A DNA stretch of 26,326 nucleotides from an uncultured Pseudoxanthomonas sp. (GCA_946886405.1 CAMPIO010000046.1:1-26326); one strand, 5' to 3'. Counted from the first letter of the stretch, positions 1 to 9,206 are shown. Program-made: numbers and translations. The notes: generated by a model from the sequence alone, not told the origin.

Positions 1-87
1 CGCCCAGGCGTTACCTGGCACCGTGCCCTGTGGAGCCCGGACTTTCCTCGGCATTGTTTCCAATGACGCGACTGTCTGGCCGACTCC
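1..87 (-). ncRNA. rnpB: RNase P RNA, class A, 5' part (cut by left window edge)
   Basis: Catalytic RNA of RNase P, which trims tRNA 5' leaders. Read on the minus strand, the stretch contains the diagnostic 5'-domain sequences GAGGAAAGTCCGGGCTCC (P4/CR-I region) and GGTGCCAGGTAACGCCTGGG, both nearly identical to the E. coli RNA, preceded by a CCAGACAGTCGC block that matches the E. coli 5' end. By alignment to that end the mature 5' terminus lies near position 87. Only about the first 87 nt are present; the catalytic core and 3' end lie beyond the window. The gene follows chrA in the same direction, with its 5' end about 30 nt after the chrA stop codon. Confidence 0.93.
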
Positions 88-96
88 GCCGCGTGC

Positions 97-125
97 ATTG
101 TCGCACACCGGCCATGCAGCTAACC
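97..125 (-). promoter_or_regulatory. Probable rnpB promoter
   Basis: On the minus strand a GACAAT hexamer (97-102) lies 7-10 nt before the predicted RNase P RNA 5' end, the right place for a -10 box. A weak GGTTAG (120-125) sits 17 nt further upstream and overlaps the chrA stop codon. The -35 match is poor, so only the -10 placement is really supported. Confidence 0.4.
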
Positions 126-1340
126 CGATAGCCAAGCGGATACGGCACCGCAAAGACCCAGCAACAGCACCACCCGCCACGGCGGCAACTTCGCCCACAT
201 CAGCATCATCACGCCCACCGCAATCCACGCCACGTCGCGCCAGTCACGCACTGCCGTGGTCCAGAGCGGGTCGTAGAGTGCGGCCAGTAACAGTCCAACC
301 ACCACCGCATTGACCCCGGCCACGGCAGCCTGCACGCCACGTTGTCCACGCAGTCGCGACCAGAACGGCAACACGCCCGTTATCAGCAGGAATGAAGGCA
401 GGAAAATCGCAACCAGGCACAACAATCCACCTGGCCAGCCACCCGGCCCCGCCGACATTGCCGTACCCAGGAAAGCGGATAACGCAAACAAAGGTCCCGG
501 CAATGCCTGGGCCATCCCGTAGCCTGCAAGGAATTCATCCGCGCCGATCCAGCCCGGCGCTACCACTTCTGCCTGCAGCAAGGGCAGCACCACATGGCCA
601 CCACCGAAAACCAGCGCGCCCGTCCGATAGAACGCATCGAAGACCTGTACACCCGCCACCATGGAATACCGCGCCGCCAACGGCAGCAGCAACAGCAGCA
701 GCACGAACAGCACCAGCATCACCAGTCCAGCACGTGCAGACAGCAATACCGTCATGCCGCCGGCTTCGCTTGGCTCAGGCGCGCGCCGCAACAACAGGCC
801 CGCCACTGCACCCATTGCGATCATTACCAGTTGCATCCATGCATGCGGCCACCACGACACGATCACCGCCGCTGCCACGGCCATCAGTACGCGCGGCGCA
901 TCGACGCAGAACATGCGCGCCATCGCCCATACCGCCTGCGCGACCACGGCAACTGCCACCCATTTCAAGCCATGCAGCGAATCGGCAGGCAGTGCACTGC
1001 CCCAATGCATGAGTCCAAGCGCGAACAGAACCATCAACACCGCGGAGGGCAAGGTAAAGCCGCACCATGCCGCGACTGCACCGCGGATACCTGCTTGCGA
1101 CAAGCCGATGGCCATGCCCACCTGGCTGCTCGCCGGGCCCGGCAGGAACTGGCACAACGCAACGAGTTCAGCGTAGGCGCCGTCCGTCAGCCACCGGCGT
1201 CGCGCCACGAATTCATCACGGAAATAACCAAGATGGGCGATGGGCCCACCGAATGAAACCAGCCCAAGCCCAAGGAATACGCGGAATACCTCCCAGGCAC
1301 TGACGCGCTCCGGCGACTCCCGTGCTGCCATTCCGTGCAT
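120..1340 (-). CDS. chrA: Chromate transporter, CHR family (two-domain)
   Basis: Predicted inner-membrane transporter of the CHR family, whose characterised members export chromate; other anions are possible. The 406-residue protein has the two-domain layout of long CHR proteins. The N-terminal half carries the FGGP motif (FGGPIAHLGYFRDEFV) followed by LVALCQFLPGPASSQ. The C-terminal half repeats the pattern with FGGGHVVLPLLQ and GYGMAQALPGPLFALSAFLG. Many hydrophobic segments lie between. Length is normal for the family (about 390-420). ATG at 1340 lies 5 nt after the upstream DUF885 stop, with AGAGGA somewhat far upstream; ATG at 1331 is an alternative. The short gap suggests cotranscription with the DUF885 genes. 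No chrB-type regulator is nearby, so a dedicated chromate-resistance role is inferred only from the family. Confidence 0.9.
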   Translation of the reverse strand: MHGMAARESPERVSAWEVFRVFLGLGLVSFGGPIAHLGYFRDEFVARRRWLTDGAYAELVALCQFLPGPASSQVGMAIGLSQAGIRGAVAAWCGFTLPSAVLMVLFALGLMHWGSALPADSLHGLKWVAVAVVAQAVWAMARMFCVDAPRVLMAVAAAVIVSWWPHAWMQLVMIAMGAVAGLLLRRAPEPSEAGGMTVLLSARAGLVMLVLFVLLLLLLPLAARYSMVAGVQVFDAFYRTGALVFGGGHVVLPLLQAEVVAPGWIGADEFLAGYGMAQALPGPLFALSAFLGTAMSAGPGGWPGGLLCLVAIFLPSFLLITGVLPFWSRLRGQRGVQAAVAGVNAVVVGLLLAALYDPLWTTAVRDWRDVAWIAVGVMMLMWAKLPPWRVVLLLGLCGAVSAWLSG

Positions 1341-1345
1341 GGGCT

Positions 1346-3184
1346 TCAGCCCGATCCTCTCTGCCCGTACCGCGTCTTTCCCGACGCACCACTGACCTCC
1401 GCCGCCAGCGCGATTGCGCCGTCGAGCACTTCCATGGGAAGCGGCCCGGACGCCAGGATGAAGTCGTTGAAGGTGCGCGGGTCGAACCGTGACCCCAGGC
1501 GCTGCCGGGCCTTCTCGCGCGATGCCAGTATCTGCTGCTTGCCGACCATGAAACTGCAGGCCTGCCCCGGGTAGACACAGTAGCGGTCGATCTCGCGCTC
1601 GGCGGCGTCGCGGTGTTCGCCGGCGTTGGCCACCATCCAGTCGATGGCCTGCGGGCGGGTCCAGCGCGCGTGATGGATGCCGGTATCGACGACGACGCGG
1701 CAGGCGCGGAACAGCTGGCCCTGCAGGTAGCCGATGCGCCCAACAGGATCGCCTTCGAATGCACCGATCTCGTCCGCCAGTTGTTCGGCATACAGAGCCC
1801 AGCCCTCGGTCCACGCCGAGAAGCGCACTGAACGCCGGAACAGGGACAACCCGCCCGCCTCGCGCAAGACGCTGTCCTGGAAATGGTGCCCGGGTATGCC
1901 CTCGTGATGCAGCAGGGTCGGGATGCGCCACAGGGCGTTCTCCGCGACCGAGCGCAGGTTGAGGTAGATGATCGAAGGCTGGTCGGGATCGCTGCTGGCG
2001 CTGTAGAAGGCGCCGGGCGCGCCGTCCTGGATCGCGGGCGAGATGCGCCGCACGTCGACCGGCCAATCCGGCGTTGCGTGGAACCCGCGCGGCAGCAGGC
2101 CCTTCACCCGGTCCAGATGCGCGCTGGCGTAGTCGATGATCTGCTGGCGTCCCGCTTCCGTATCCGGTTTGAGGAAGCGCGGGTCGCGGTCCAGGGCAGC
2201 CATGCGCTCGCCCACCGATCCGCGGGTCAGGCCCTGCGCACGCAGCAGGCCATCGATTTCGGCCGACAGTTCCGCCACCCACGTCAGGCCGAGTTGATGC
2301 AGTTCGCCCGGCGCGTAGCTGGCGGTGGTATTGGAATGCAGGGCCGATGCGTAATAGGCCGCGCCGTCCGGTTTGGCCCAGACACCCGCCCGGTCGTCCG
2401 CTTGGGGTTGCAAGGCTGCGAGCGCCTCGCCCTGGCGTCGCAGGGCCGGCACGATCCGCTCGACGAAGATCGCCGAGGCGCGGCTGTCCAGATCGACAAT
2501 CCCGGCATCGCGCGCACGCGCCAGGGCCGACACCGTCAGTGCGTTGCCGGTTGGCGTGGCATCACGCAGGGTTGCGATCTGCCTCAGGGTCTTGGCCAGG
2601 ATGAAATCCGGGGGAATGACCCCCAGGTCGGCGTCGTGATGGATCTGTTCGGTCTCCTGGTCCAGGGCCGCGGCGAACTGTCCGAGCTTGTCCAGGTAGC
2701 GGTCGGCGTCCGCCGCGTCCTTCATTGGCGAGCGCCCGCCGATCCCATCCGGCAGCCAGAAGTAGGCGCCGTTCATCTGGCTGACCACATAGGGGCTGGG
2801 TCGCAGGTTGAGGTCGGAGAAGCCGTAACGTCCGTACTGGTCCGCCATGGCCCCGTAGACGAAGCGTGCCGTGTCGTAGTCCAGGGCCGCGACGGACGAA
2901 AGAGCGGCACGGTCTATCCCGCCCAGTTCGGCCAAGCGCTGCACCGTCGCCTGTCGGTGGCGCGCGCGTGCGGCCAGCGAATAGTCGGCCAGCCGGTCCG
3001 GCCCACCCTCTTCTGCTCGCAGGGCCTGGGCATGGCGCTCCAGCAGACCCGCCAGACGAATGTCCTCTGCTCCGGCCCCCTCCGCGGCGTCGGAGGCCGA
3101 GGCAATCGAACCCGCCACGCACACGCCCAGGGGCCACGTCAGGCCGAACGCGGCAGCACCGAGCAGGAGTTCACGACGACGCAT
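1346..3184 (-). CDS. DUF885 family exported protein (first paralogue)
   Basis: 612 residues. The N-terminus (MRRRELLLGAAAFGL) looks like a Tat-type or ordinary export signal, so a periplasmic location is inferred. The family hallmark HEGIPGHHFQ begins at His427 and is followed by a TEGWALYAEQL block and a C-terminal EIDRYCVYPGQACSFMVG block. This gluzincin-like His-Glu...His-His pattern has led to DUF885 being viewed as a possible metallopeptidase or hydrolase, but I know of no established substrate. ATG at 3184 has a good GGAGGA ribosome site six to seven bases upstream. It lies 103 bp downstream of its paralogue (3288-5087), with which it shares the same core motifs in the same order, so a tandem duplication followed by divergence is likely. 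Confidence 0.85.
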   Translation of the reverse strand: MRRRELLLGAAAFGLTWPLGVCVAGSIASASDAAEGAGAEDIRLAGLLERHAQALRAEEGGPDRLADYSLAARARHRQATVQRLAELGGIDRAALSSVAALDYDTARFVYGAMADQYGRYGFSDLNLRPSPYVVSQMNGAYFWLPDGIGGRSPMKDAADADRYLDKLGQFAAALDQETEQIHHDADLGVIPPDFILAKTLRQIATLRDATPTGNALTVSALARARDAGIVDLDSRASAIFVERIVPALRRQGEALAALQPQADDRAGVWAKPDGAAYYASALHSNTTASYAPGELHQLGLTWVAELSAEIDGLLRAQGLTRGSVGERMAALDRDPRFLKPDTEAGRQQIIDYASAHLDRVKGLLPRGFHATPDWPVDVRRISPAIQDGAPGAFYSASSDPDQPSIIYLNLRSVAENALWRIPTLLHHEGIPGHHFQDSVLREAGGLSLFRRSVRFSAWTEGWALYAEQLADEIGAFEGDPVGRIGYLQGQLFRACRVVVDTGIHHARWTRPQAIDWMVANAGEHRDAAEREIDRYCVYPGQACSFMVGKQQILASREKARQRLGSRFDPRTFNDFILASGPLPMEVLDGAIALAAEVSGASGKTRYGQRGSG

Positions 3185-3287
3185 CAGGCGCTCCTCCAGA
3201 GCAGTACGTCCAGCGCCTGAAGCCGCAAGGGGCCGGAACGATGAAGGTGATCACGCAGTATCTCCAGGCAGGAAGCGCACCCATGGC

Positions 3288-5087
3288 CTACCGCGCCGCC
3301 TCGCTCGACAGCAGCCAGCGGTCGATCTTGGCTTCCAGCACGTCCAACGGCAGGGCGCCGGTGTCCAGTACCTGGTCGTGGAAACGGCGGATGTCGAAGT
3401 CGGGACCCAGGCGTTCGGTCGCACGGCGACGCAATTCCTGGAACTTCAGTTCGCCCACCTTGTAGGCGCAGGCTTGGCCCGCATTGGTGATGTAGCGGTC
3501 GATCTCGACCCCCACGTCGCGCGGGGCCATGGAGGTGTTGGCCAGCATGAAGTCGACCGCGCGCTGGCGGTCCCACTGCAGGGCGTGGAGACCGGTGTCG
3601 ACCACCAGGCGCACGGCGCGCAGCATTTCCATGTCCAGATGGCCGAACCACTGGTAGGGGTCGGTGAACATGCCCAGTTCCTGGCCCAGGGATTCGGCGT
3701 ACAGGCCCCAGCCCTCGGTGTAGGCGGTGGCCGGCACCTGGCCGAAACGCAGCAGGTCCGGCAGGCTCTCGTCCTCCTGGACCAGCGAGATCTGGTAGTG
3801 GTGACCCGGCACGCCCTCGTGCAGTTGCAAGGTCTCCAGGGTCGGGATGGGGCGCGTATTCAACATGGCCATGTTGAAGAAGAGGACCCCGGGCTCCGAA
3901 GCATCCGGCGGCCCCGCGCGGTAGTAGCCCGTGCCCCTCTGGTCCCCCAGCGCCGGCAGCGGGCGCAACTCGAATGCGGCACGCGGACGACGCGAGAACA
4001 GTTCGGGCATCCGTTCCCAGACCTTGTGCTCGATCCGTTCGAAGTGTTCGATGAGGTCTTCAGGCTTCGAATAGTAGAACTCCGGCCCGGTGCGGACGTG
4101 TTCGAAGAAGGCCGGCAGGTCACCGTCGAAACCGGTCGCCTCCCGCGCCTGCTCCATCCCGGCGCGGATCCTGGCCACTTCGGCCAAGCCAAGCTGGTGG
4201 ATCTGCAGCGCGCTCATCGTGGTGGTGGTGTGTTTGGCCAGGAGGGAGGCATAGACCCGCTCGCCGTCCTTCATCGCCCACAGGCCTGCGCCATCGGTGG
4301 CGCCCGGCAGATAGCGTTCGCGCAGGAAGGTGCGCCAGCGCTCGTAGGCCGGAGTGGTGCGGTCCACGATGGTCCGGCGATAGGCGGCCTCAAGGCGGGC
4401 GCGGTCTGCCGGTCCGATGGCATCGGGGAAACGCGTGACCGGCGAGTAGAAGGGATTCTCCTCGACCGGCAGGTTGAGGAAGGCCTCGACCTGGCCCAGG
4501 ACGTTGTTCACCACCACCTTGGGCTGGTGGTAGCCCTGGGCCATCCCCTGCTCCAGGCGATCCACCGTACCGTCCATGAAGTCGACGAAGCCCTCAAGCT
4601 GGGCCAGGCCCAATTCGTAGTCCTCTACCGTCTTGAACCGGGCGCCCGACAGGTAGTCGGGGAACTCGACGTGCAAGCCGAAGGAGGCGTTCAGCGGCAC
4701 CAGGTTGCGGATCGCGTGGATGCCGCTGTCGATCTCGCCCAGCGCCTGCTCGGCCTGGTAGCGGAACGCGTCGTAGGCAATCTGGTCCTTCTCGGCCAGG
4801 GAGGCGCGGTCGATGCCGGCCAGGCCCGACAGTTCTGCGCGCTTGTTAGTCGCCAGCTGCCGGGCAAAAGCCTCGCCCTGGGGATCGACGAAGACGGCAC
4901 CGGTCGGGGGCAGTCCGCGCTCGGCAAGACGCATCGGGTTGAGCGCGTCATCGGCCTTCTGGCTCAGCGCCACCAGCAGGACGAAACGATCACGTGCGTC
5001 CAGCTGAGTCGACGCGATCGCGGCGGGCGATGCTGCCAGCACGACCAGCACCGCGACTGCGGCCACCAGCAATTCACGCATTCTCAT
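3288..5087 (-). CDS. DUF885 family exported protein (second paralogue)
   Basis: 599 residues with a classical hydrophobic signal peptide ending near ASPAAIAS, so it is probably exported. The conserved core is HEGVPGHHYQ starting at His423, TEGWGLYAESLG, then VVDTGLHALQWDRQRAVDFM and EIDRYITNAGQACAYKVG, each with a counterpart in the neighbouring paralogue. Start choice: an upstream GTG (5093) is also in frame, but AAAGGG sits 7 nt before ATG 5087 and only 1 nt before the GTG, so 5087 is preferred; ATG 5081 is possible. It lies 39 bp after rsmI on the same strand. Function is unknown; peptidase-like activity is suggested only by the His-Glu/His-His motif. Confidence 0.85.
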   Translation of the reverse strand: MRMRELLVAAVAVLVVLAASPAAIASTQLDARDRFVLLVALSQKADDALNPMRLAERGLPPTGAVFVDPQGEAFARQLATNKRAELSGLAGIDRASLAEKDQIAYDAFRYQAEQALGEIDSGIHAIRNLVPLNASFGLHVEFPDYLSGARFKTVEDYELGLAQLEGFVDFMDGTVDRLEQGMAQGYHQPKVVVNNVLGQVEAFLNLPVEENPFYSPVTRFPDAIGPADRARLEAAYRRTIVDRTTPAYERWRTFLRERYLPGATDGAGLWAMKDGERVYASLLAKHTTTTMSALQIHQLGLAEVARIRAGMEQAREATGFDGDLPAFFEHVRTGPEFYYSKPEDLIEHFERIEHKVWERMPELFSRRPRAAFELRPLPALGDQRGTGYYRAGPPDASEPGVLFFNMAMLNTRPIPTLETLQLHEGVPGHHYQISLVQEDESLPDLLRFGQVPATAYTEGWGLYAESLGQELGMFTDPYQWFGHLDMEMLRAVRLVVDTGLHALQWDRQRAVDFMLANTSMAPRDVGVEIDRYITNAGQACAYKVGELKFQELRRRATERLGPDFDIRRFHDQVLDTGALPLDVLEAKIDRWLLSSEAAR

Positions 5088-5126
5088 CGTCACACCCTTT
5101 CATTCGAGGCCAGCCAGCACTGCCCA

Positions 5127-5948
5127 CTATCGCGCGCCATACAACCCCTTTCTCGGCGCGCCGGTGATCTCGGCCGCCAGCTTGGCGGCGGCCGACGGCG
5201 GCAGGTGTTGGTTGAGCAAGGCGTAGACCCGGCGACCCTCGACCAGTTGGGCAGCTTCGTCGTCGGCCGCGCCCTGCACCATCACGACGAACTCGCCCTT
5301 GCGCTGGTTCTCATCGGCGTCGACCTTCGCCTGAAGGTCGGCCAGCGTGCCGTCGAGCACGGTCTCGAACAGCTTGGTGAGTTCGCGGGCCAGTACCGCT
5401 GGACGGTCGTCGCCGAAGGCTCCGCGCATGTCGGCCAGTGACTCGGCGATGCGATGCGAGGATTCATAGAACACCAGCGTGCGCGTCTCGCCTGCCAGCC
5501 GCTGCAGCTGTTCGCGCCGCGCGGCGCCTTTTGCCGGCAGGAAGCCCTCGAAAGTGAAGCGGTCGCTCGGCAACCCGGCCACACTCAAGGCCGCGATGGC
5601 CGCACAGGCGCCCGGCAACGGACTCACCCTGACGCCGGCCGCGCGCGCGGCGCGCACCAGACGGAAACCGGGATCGCTGACGAGCGGCGTGCCGGCATCG
5701 CTGACCAGGGCGAGCGAATCGCCGGCCAGGAGACGCTCGACCAAGCGCTGCGACAGCGCCTCCTCGTTGTGATCGTGCAGGGCCAGCAACGGCGTGGCGA
5801 TGCCGAAGTGCGACATCAGCTGGCCGCTGCGGCGGGTGTCTTCGGCGCAGATGGCCGCAACGCCCTTCAAGGTCTCCAGCGCACGCGGCGTCAGGTCGCC
5901 GAGATTGCCGATCGGGGTGGCGACGATGAACAGGGTTCCGGCAGGCAT
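5127..5948 (-). CDS. rsmI: 16S rRNA (cytidine-1402 2'-O)-methyltransferase RsmI
   Basis: Methylates the 2'-OH of C1402 in the ribosomal decoding centre using SAM. The 273-residue product has the tetrapyrrole-methylase fold: TLFIVATPIGNLGDLTPRA at the N-terminus, CAEDTRRSGQLMSHF, then the SAM-site block LVSDAGTPLVSDPGFRLV and LPGACAAIAALSVAGLPSDRF, and FYESSHRI later on. These are diagnostic for RsmI (formerly YraL), and the length is normal. The open frame extends upstream to 6119, but it would then run into the divergent lpoA gene; ATG 5948 (MPAGTLFIVATP) is the family start. Divergence from lpoA-yraN matches the yraL/yraM order in E. coli. Confidence 0.96.
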   Translation of the reverse strand: MPAGTLFIVATPIGNLGDLTPRALETLKGVAAICAEDTRRSGQLMSHFGIATPLLALHDHNEEALSQRLVERLLAGDSLALVSDAGTPLVSDPGFRLVRAARAAGVRVSPLPGACAAIAALSVAGLPSDRFTFEGFLPAKGAARREQLQRLAGETRTLVFYESSHRIAESLADMRGAFGDDRPAVLARELTKLFETVLDGTLADLQAKVDADENQRKGEFVVMVQGAADDEAAQLVEGRRVYALLNQHLPPSAAAKLAAEITGAPRKGLYGAR

Positions 5949-5973
5949 TCCAGTGGGGCTCGGTGGCTGGGGG

Positions 5974-5983
5974 TAGAATCGTA
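5974..5983. promoter_or_regulatory. Overlapping divergent -10 boxes between rsmI and lpoA
   Basis: The 62-bp gap between rsmI and lpoA contains TAGAAT on the plus strand (5974-5979) and TACGAT on the minus strand (5978-5983), sharing two bases. Each points toward the adjacent gene at a suitable distance (about 30 bp from each start). No convincing -35 box is visible for either. Confidence 0.4.
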
Positions 5984-6010
5984 GCCGGTTCCCCTGCCTG
6001 AACACCGACG

Positions 6011-7429
6011 ATGCCCTTGGACCTGCCTGTCGCACGCACGCTTTCCGCACGCCTCCGTCCCGCTCGGGCCCTGGCAGTACTGCTGTTGGCCGCCTTGCTG
6101 GCCAGCTGCGCGACCACACCGGGTACAGGCCCCGTCACCTCGACGGTGCGTTTCGCGCCCGCATTCGCCAATGCCGCCACGCTGGCGCGCCAGGATGGCG
6201 CCCTCACGGGCCAGGCGCGCAGCGACAACGCGCGCGAAATCGACCGCCTGCTGGCCACGCTCGACGACGCCACCCTCACCCGTGATGCCGCCGCGCTGCC
6301 CTCCGGCGATCCGCTGTACAACTTCGCCGGCCGCGCGTTGCAGCGCCGCGGGCTGCCGCTGCCGCGCCCGTTCGATCGCGGCGCGCAGTGGCGTTTCGAT
6401 GCCGGCAACCGTCCGCCCGCCGAATCCGACGGGTATCGCCCGCCGGTGAAGCTGGCCGTGCTGTTGCCGCTCTCGGGCAACCTCGCCACCGCCGCCGCGC
6501 CGGTGCGCGACGGCCTGCTGGCCGGGTATTACGGCGAGCGTCGCCGTCGTCCCGACATCCAGTTCTACGACACCACGGGCACTGCCGCAGGCGCGACCGC
6601 CGCGTACGCGCGCGCGACCGCCGAGGGCGCGGACTTCGTGGTCGGCCCACTGGGTCGGGACGAAGTGAGTGCGCTGTTCCAGCAGCCCGACCTCGCGATC
6701 CCGGTGCTGGTGCTGAATCGCGGGACGGTGCGGGTGCCGGACGGCAATGCCGGCTTCTCGCTGGCACCGGAAGACGACGGCATCGCAGCGGCCGAGTATC
6801 TGTTCGCACGCGAACGCCGTGCGGCGCTGGTCATCGAGGGTAGCGACGACAACGGCCGCCGCGCCTCGCAGGCGTTCGCCGAACGCTTCGCCGAACGGGG
6901 TGGCAAGGTCACGCGCGTGATCCGCGTGCAGGACGCACCGGGCGACCTGTCGGCCGCACTCGCTACCGCTTCGCAGGAAGGTGCCGATGCGGTGTTCCTG
7001 GCCGTGCGTGGTGGCACCGCGCGCGCGCTGACGCCGCAACTGGCGCTGGCCGGACTCGGCGGCAAGACGCGCGTGGGGACATCGCAACTGACCTCGGGCA
7101 CCGGCAAGCCGGAAGAAGACATGGCGCTGGACGGCATCGCGTTCCCGACCGAGGCGTGGACCTCGCGCGGCGTACCGGCGTTGCCCGCTGCCAGCGTCAC
7201 CGGCGAGCGCGTGCCGACCGCGCGCGGTCCGGCCGCACGCCTGTTCGCGTTCGGCTACGACGCGTGGCTGTTGACCGCCTATCTGGAAAATCTGGCAACG
7301 GGCGCGAACACCGAGATCCGCGGCGCCACCGGTCGCCTGCAGCTGGACGGGTTCGGCAACGTGGTGCGTACGCCGTCATGGTCGACCTTCACCGGCGGAC
7401 GTCCCGCACCGATCGCGGATGGCGGTTGA
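6011..7429 (+). CDS. lpoA: Penicillin-binding protein activator LpoA
   Basis: Outer-membrane lipoprotein predicted to activate PBP1A during peptidoglycan synthesis. The lipobox L-A-S-C with Cys33 follows a hydrophobic signal segment (residues about 20-32). From about residue 147 ([23 protein letters not shown]) the protein has the periplasmic-binding-like fold of the LpoA C-terminal domain, with the blocks [16 protein letters not shown] and [13 protein letters not shown] near the middle. The E. coli protein is 678 residues with a TPR N-domain; this one is 472, and the segment between lipobox and C-domain is only about 110 residues, so the TPR domain is reduced or absent. The gene overlaps yraN by 11 bp, the conserved order. 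Confidence 0.87.
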   Translation: MPLDLPVARTLSARLRPARALAVLLLAALLASCATTPGTGPVTSTVRFAPAFANAATLARQDGALTGQARSDNAREIDRLLATLDDATLTRDAAALPSGDPLYNFAGRALQRRGLPLPRPFDRGAQWRFDAGNRPPAESDGYRPPVKLAVLLPLSGNLATAAAPVRDGLLAGYYGERRRRPDIQFYDTTGTAAGATAAYARATAEGADFVVGPLGRDEVSALFQQPDLAIPVLVLNRGTVRVPDGNAGFSLAPEDDGIAAAEYLFARERRAALVIEGSDDNGRRASQAFAERFAERGGKVTRVIRVQDAPGDLSAALATASQEGADAVFLAVRGGTARALTPQLALAGLGGKTRVGTSQLTSGTGKPEEDMALDGIAFPTEAWTSRGVPALPAASVTGERVPTARGPAARLFAFGYDAWLLTAYLENLATGANTEIRGATGRLQLDGFGNVVRTPSWSTFTGGRPAPIADGG

Positions 7430-7811
7430 CCGGCGGGCACGCGGACAGGCCATCGAGGTCGCGGCGCGCGAGCTGCTGCGCCGCGCGGGCCTGACCGATA
7501 TCGCCGCCAATGCGAACTATCGCGGCGGCGAGCTGGACCTGGTGATGCGCGATGCCACACGCCCGGGCGCCCCGCCAACGGTGGTGTTCGTCGAAGTCCG
7601 CTATCGGAAGTCGCAGGCCTTCGGTGGCGGCAGCGCTTCGGTGGATGTCGGCAAACGCCGCCGCCTGGTGCACGCCGCGCAGCGCTTCCTGCAGGACCAT
7701 CCCGCACTCGCCGATGCGCCCTGCCGGTTCGACGTGATCGACGCGAAGGGCGATCCTGCGTCACCGCAACTCGGGTGGATCCGCGACGCATTCCGCGCGG
7801 ACGAGACCTGA
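7419..7811 (+). CDS. yraN: YraN family (UPF0102) nuclease-fold protein
   Basis: 130 residues, the usual length. It has the restriction-endonuclease-like fold signature of UPF0102: [17 protein letters not shown] at the N-terminus, GGELDLVM with Glu38 and Asp40, and VVFVEVRYR with Glu59 and Arg61 in place of the E-x-K of classical nucleases; the Arg variant is common in this family. Cellular function is not settled, and a structure-specific nuclease role is a family-level inference. ATG 7419 overlaps the end of lpoA by 11 bp, which indicates translational coupling. Confidence 0.9.
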   Translation: MAVDRRARGQAIEVAARELLRRAGLTDIAANANYRGGELDLVMRDATRPGAPPTVVFVEVRYRKSQAFGGGSASVDVGKRRRLVHAAQRFLQDHPALADAPCRFDVIDAKGDPASPQLGWIRDAFRADET

Positions 7812-7826
7812 TCCCCGCCGCCCCCC

Positions 7827-9206
7827 ATGAACTCATCCCTTCCTGCCGAACTGCACGATGCGATGTCGACCCGTCTGGGCGATGGCTGGCTGACCGGCGA
7901 GGCTTGCCGCCCGTTCGGCGGTGACGATTCGCGGCGATGGGCGATGCCGGCGGCCGTGGCATTGCCGCGCACGCAGGAAGATGTCGTCGCCGTGGTGCGT
8001 GCGTGCCGCGAACATCGCGTGCCGATCGTTGCGCGCGGCGCGGGCACCGGCACGACCGGCGCGGCCGTACCCACACAAGGCGGCGTGGTGGTGTCGTTTG
8101 TGCGCATGGACCGCGTGATCGAGGTACGCGCCGCCGACCGATGCGTGGTGGTGCAGCCGGGCGTACTCAATGGCGACCTTCAGCAAACACTCGCGCCGCA
8201 CGGCCTGTTCTGGCCACCGGATCCGTCCAGCGCCGAGACCTGCAGCGTCGGCGGCAATCTCGCCACCAATGCCGGTGGCCCGCGCGCGGTGAAGTACGGC
8301 ACTGCGCGCGACAACGTGCTTGGCCTGGTCGCGGTGACTGGCGCGGGCGACCTGATCCGCTGCGGCGGCGCGTACACCAAGGATGCGACGGGTTACGACC
8401 TCACACATCTGATCGTCGGCAGCGAAGGCACGCTCGCGCTCGTGGTCGAAGCAACGCTGAAGCTCGCGCCGCGACCGCACGCGCAAGCCGGCCTGCGCGT
8501 GCTCTACCGCGACGCCGCGACCGCCGCCGCCGCCGTGTCGCGCATCATGGCGCGGCCGACGACGCCGACGATGCTGGAATTCATGGACCGCAGTGCGATT
8601 GCGCTGATCCGCCGCAACGGCAGCGACGTACCCGAGGCCGGTGCCATGCTGCTGGTCGAAGCCGACGGCGACGACGACACGCTGCCCTACGCGCTGCAGG
8701 CGCTGGCCGACGCGGCGGAAGGCGACGGCATGATCGCCCTCGACGTGGCGCAGGACGGTACCGCGCGCGATCGCCTGTGGGCGGCGCGGCGTGCGCTGTC
8801 ACCGGCGCTGCGCACCATCAGGCCCGGCAAGATCAACGAAGACGTGGTAGTGCCGGTATCGCGCATCCCGGACCTGGTCGCGGCCATGGAAGCGCTGTCC
8901 GTCGACGCCGCGCTGCCGATCGTGGTGTTCGGCCACGCCGGCAACGGCAACCTGCACGTGAACATCATGTACGACGATGGCGACACCGCCGAGGCCGCAC
9001 GGGCACTCGCGGCGCTGCCGAAGGTGTTCGCGCACGTACTGGCATTGGGCGGCACGCTGTCCGGCGAGCATGGCATCGGACTGAGCAAGCGGGATTTCAT
9101 GGCGGATGCGTTCTCGCCAGCCACGCTGTCGGCAATGCGCGCGGTGAAATCGGCGCTGGATCCCGACGGCATCCTCAATCCGGGCAAAGTATTGCCGCCA
9201 CCCTGA
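7827..9206 (+). CDS. FAD-linked oxidase, GlcD/D-lactate dehydrogenase-like
   Basis: 459 residues of the VAO/FAD-PCMH flavoprotein family. The FAD-binding half shows IVARGAGTGTTGAAV, PPDPSSAETCSVGGNLATNAGG, and YDLTHLIVGSEGTLALVVEA. The C-terminal half has FGHAGNGNLHVN and GGTLSGEHGIGLSKRDFM, the substrate-cap motifs of 2-hydroxyacid dehydrogenases. Likely substrates are D-lactate, glycolate or D-2-hydroxyglutarate, with electrons passed to the quinone pool; the sequence does not decide which. No GlcE/GlcF partners are adjacent, which favours a stand-alone D-lactate-type enzyme. It begins 15 bp after yraN on the same strand. The stop is followed within 5 bp by a REP element. Confidence 0.9.
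   Translation: MNSSLPAELHDAMSTRLGDGWLTGEACRPFGGDDSRRWAMPAAVALPRTQEDVVAVVRACREHRVPIVARGAGTGTTGAAVPTQGGVVVSFVRMDRVIEVRAADRCVVVQPGVLNGDLQQTLAPHGLFWPPDPSSAETCSVGGNLATNAGGPRAVKYGTARDNVLGLVAVTGAGDLIRCGGAYTKDATGYDLTHLIVGSEGTLALVVEATLKLAPRPHAQAGLRVLYRDAATAAAAVSRIMARPTTPTMLEFMDRSAIALIRRNGSDVPEAGAMLLVEADGDDDTLPYALQALADAAEGDGMIALDVAQDGTARDRLWAARRALSPALRTIRPGKINEDVVVPVSRIPDLVAAMEALSVDAALPIVVFGHAGNGNLHVNIMYDDGDTAEAARALAALPKVFAHVLALGGTLSGEHGIGLSKRDFMADAFSPATLSAMRAVKSALDPDGILNPGKVLPPP

Noticed and set aside
3060..5441. A 793-codon plus-strand open frame opposite the DUF885 gene and rsmI
   Set aside because: Low-complexity, Gln/Arg/His-rich translation typical of antisense frames; the opposite strand encodes two recognisable proteins.
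5949..6119. N-terminal extension of rsmI
   Set aside because: It would overlap the start of divergent lpoA and its lipobox, and RsmI proteins begin just before the TPIGNLGD motif.
6276..6809. Arg-rich antisense frames within lpoA and similar frames throughout
   Set aside because: These are shadows of high-GC coding sequence with no start signals or recognisable motifs.
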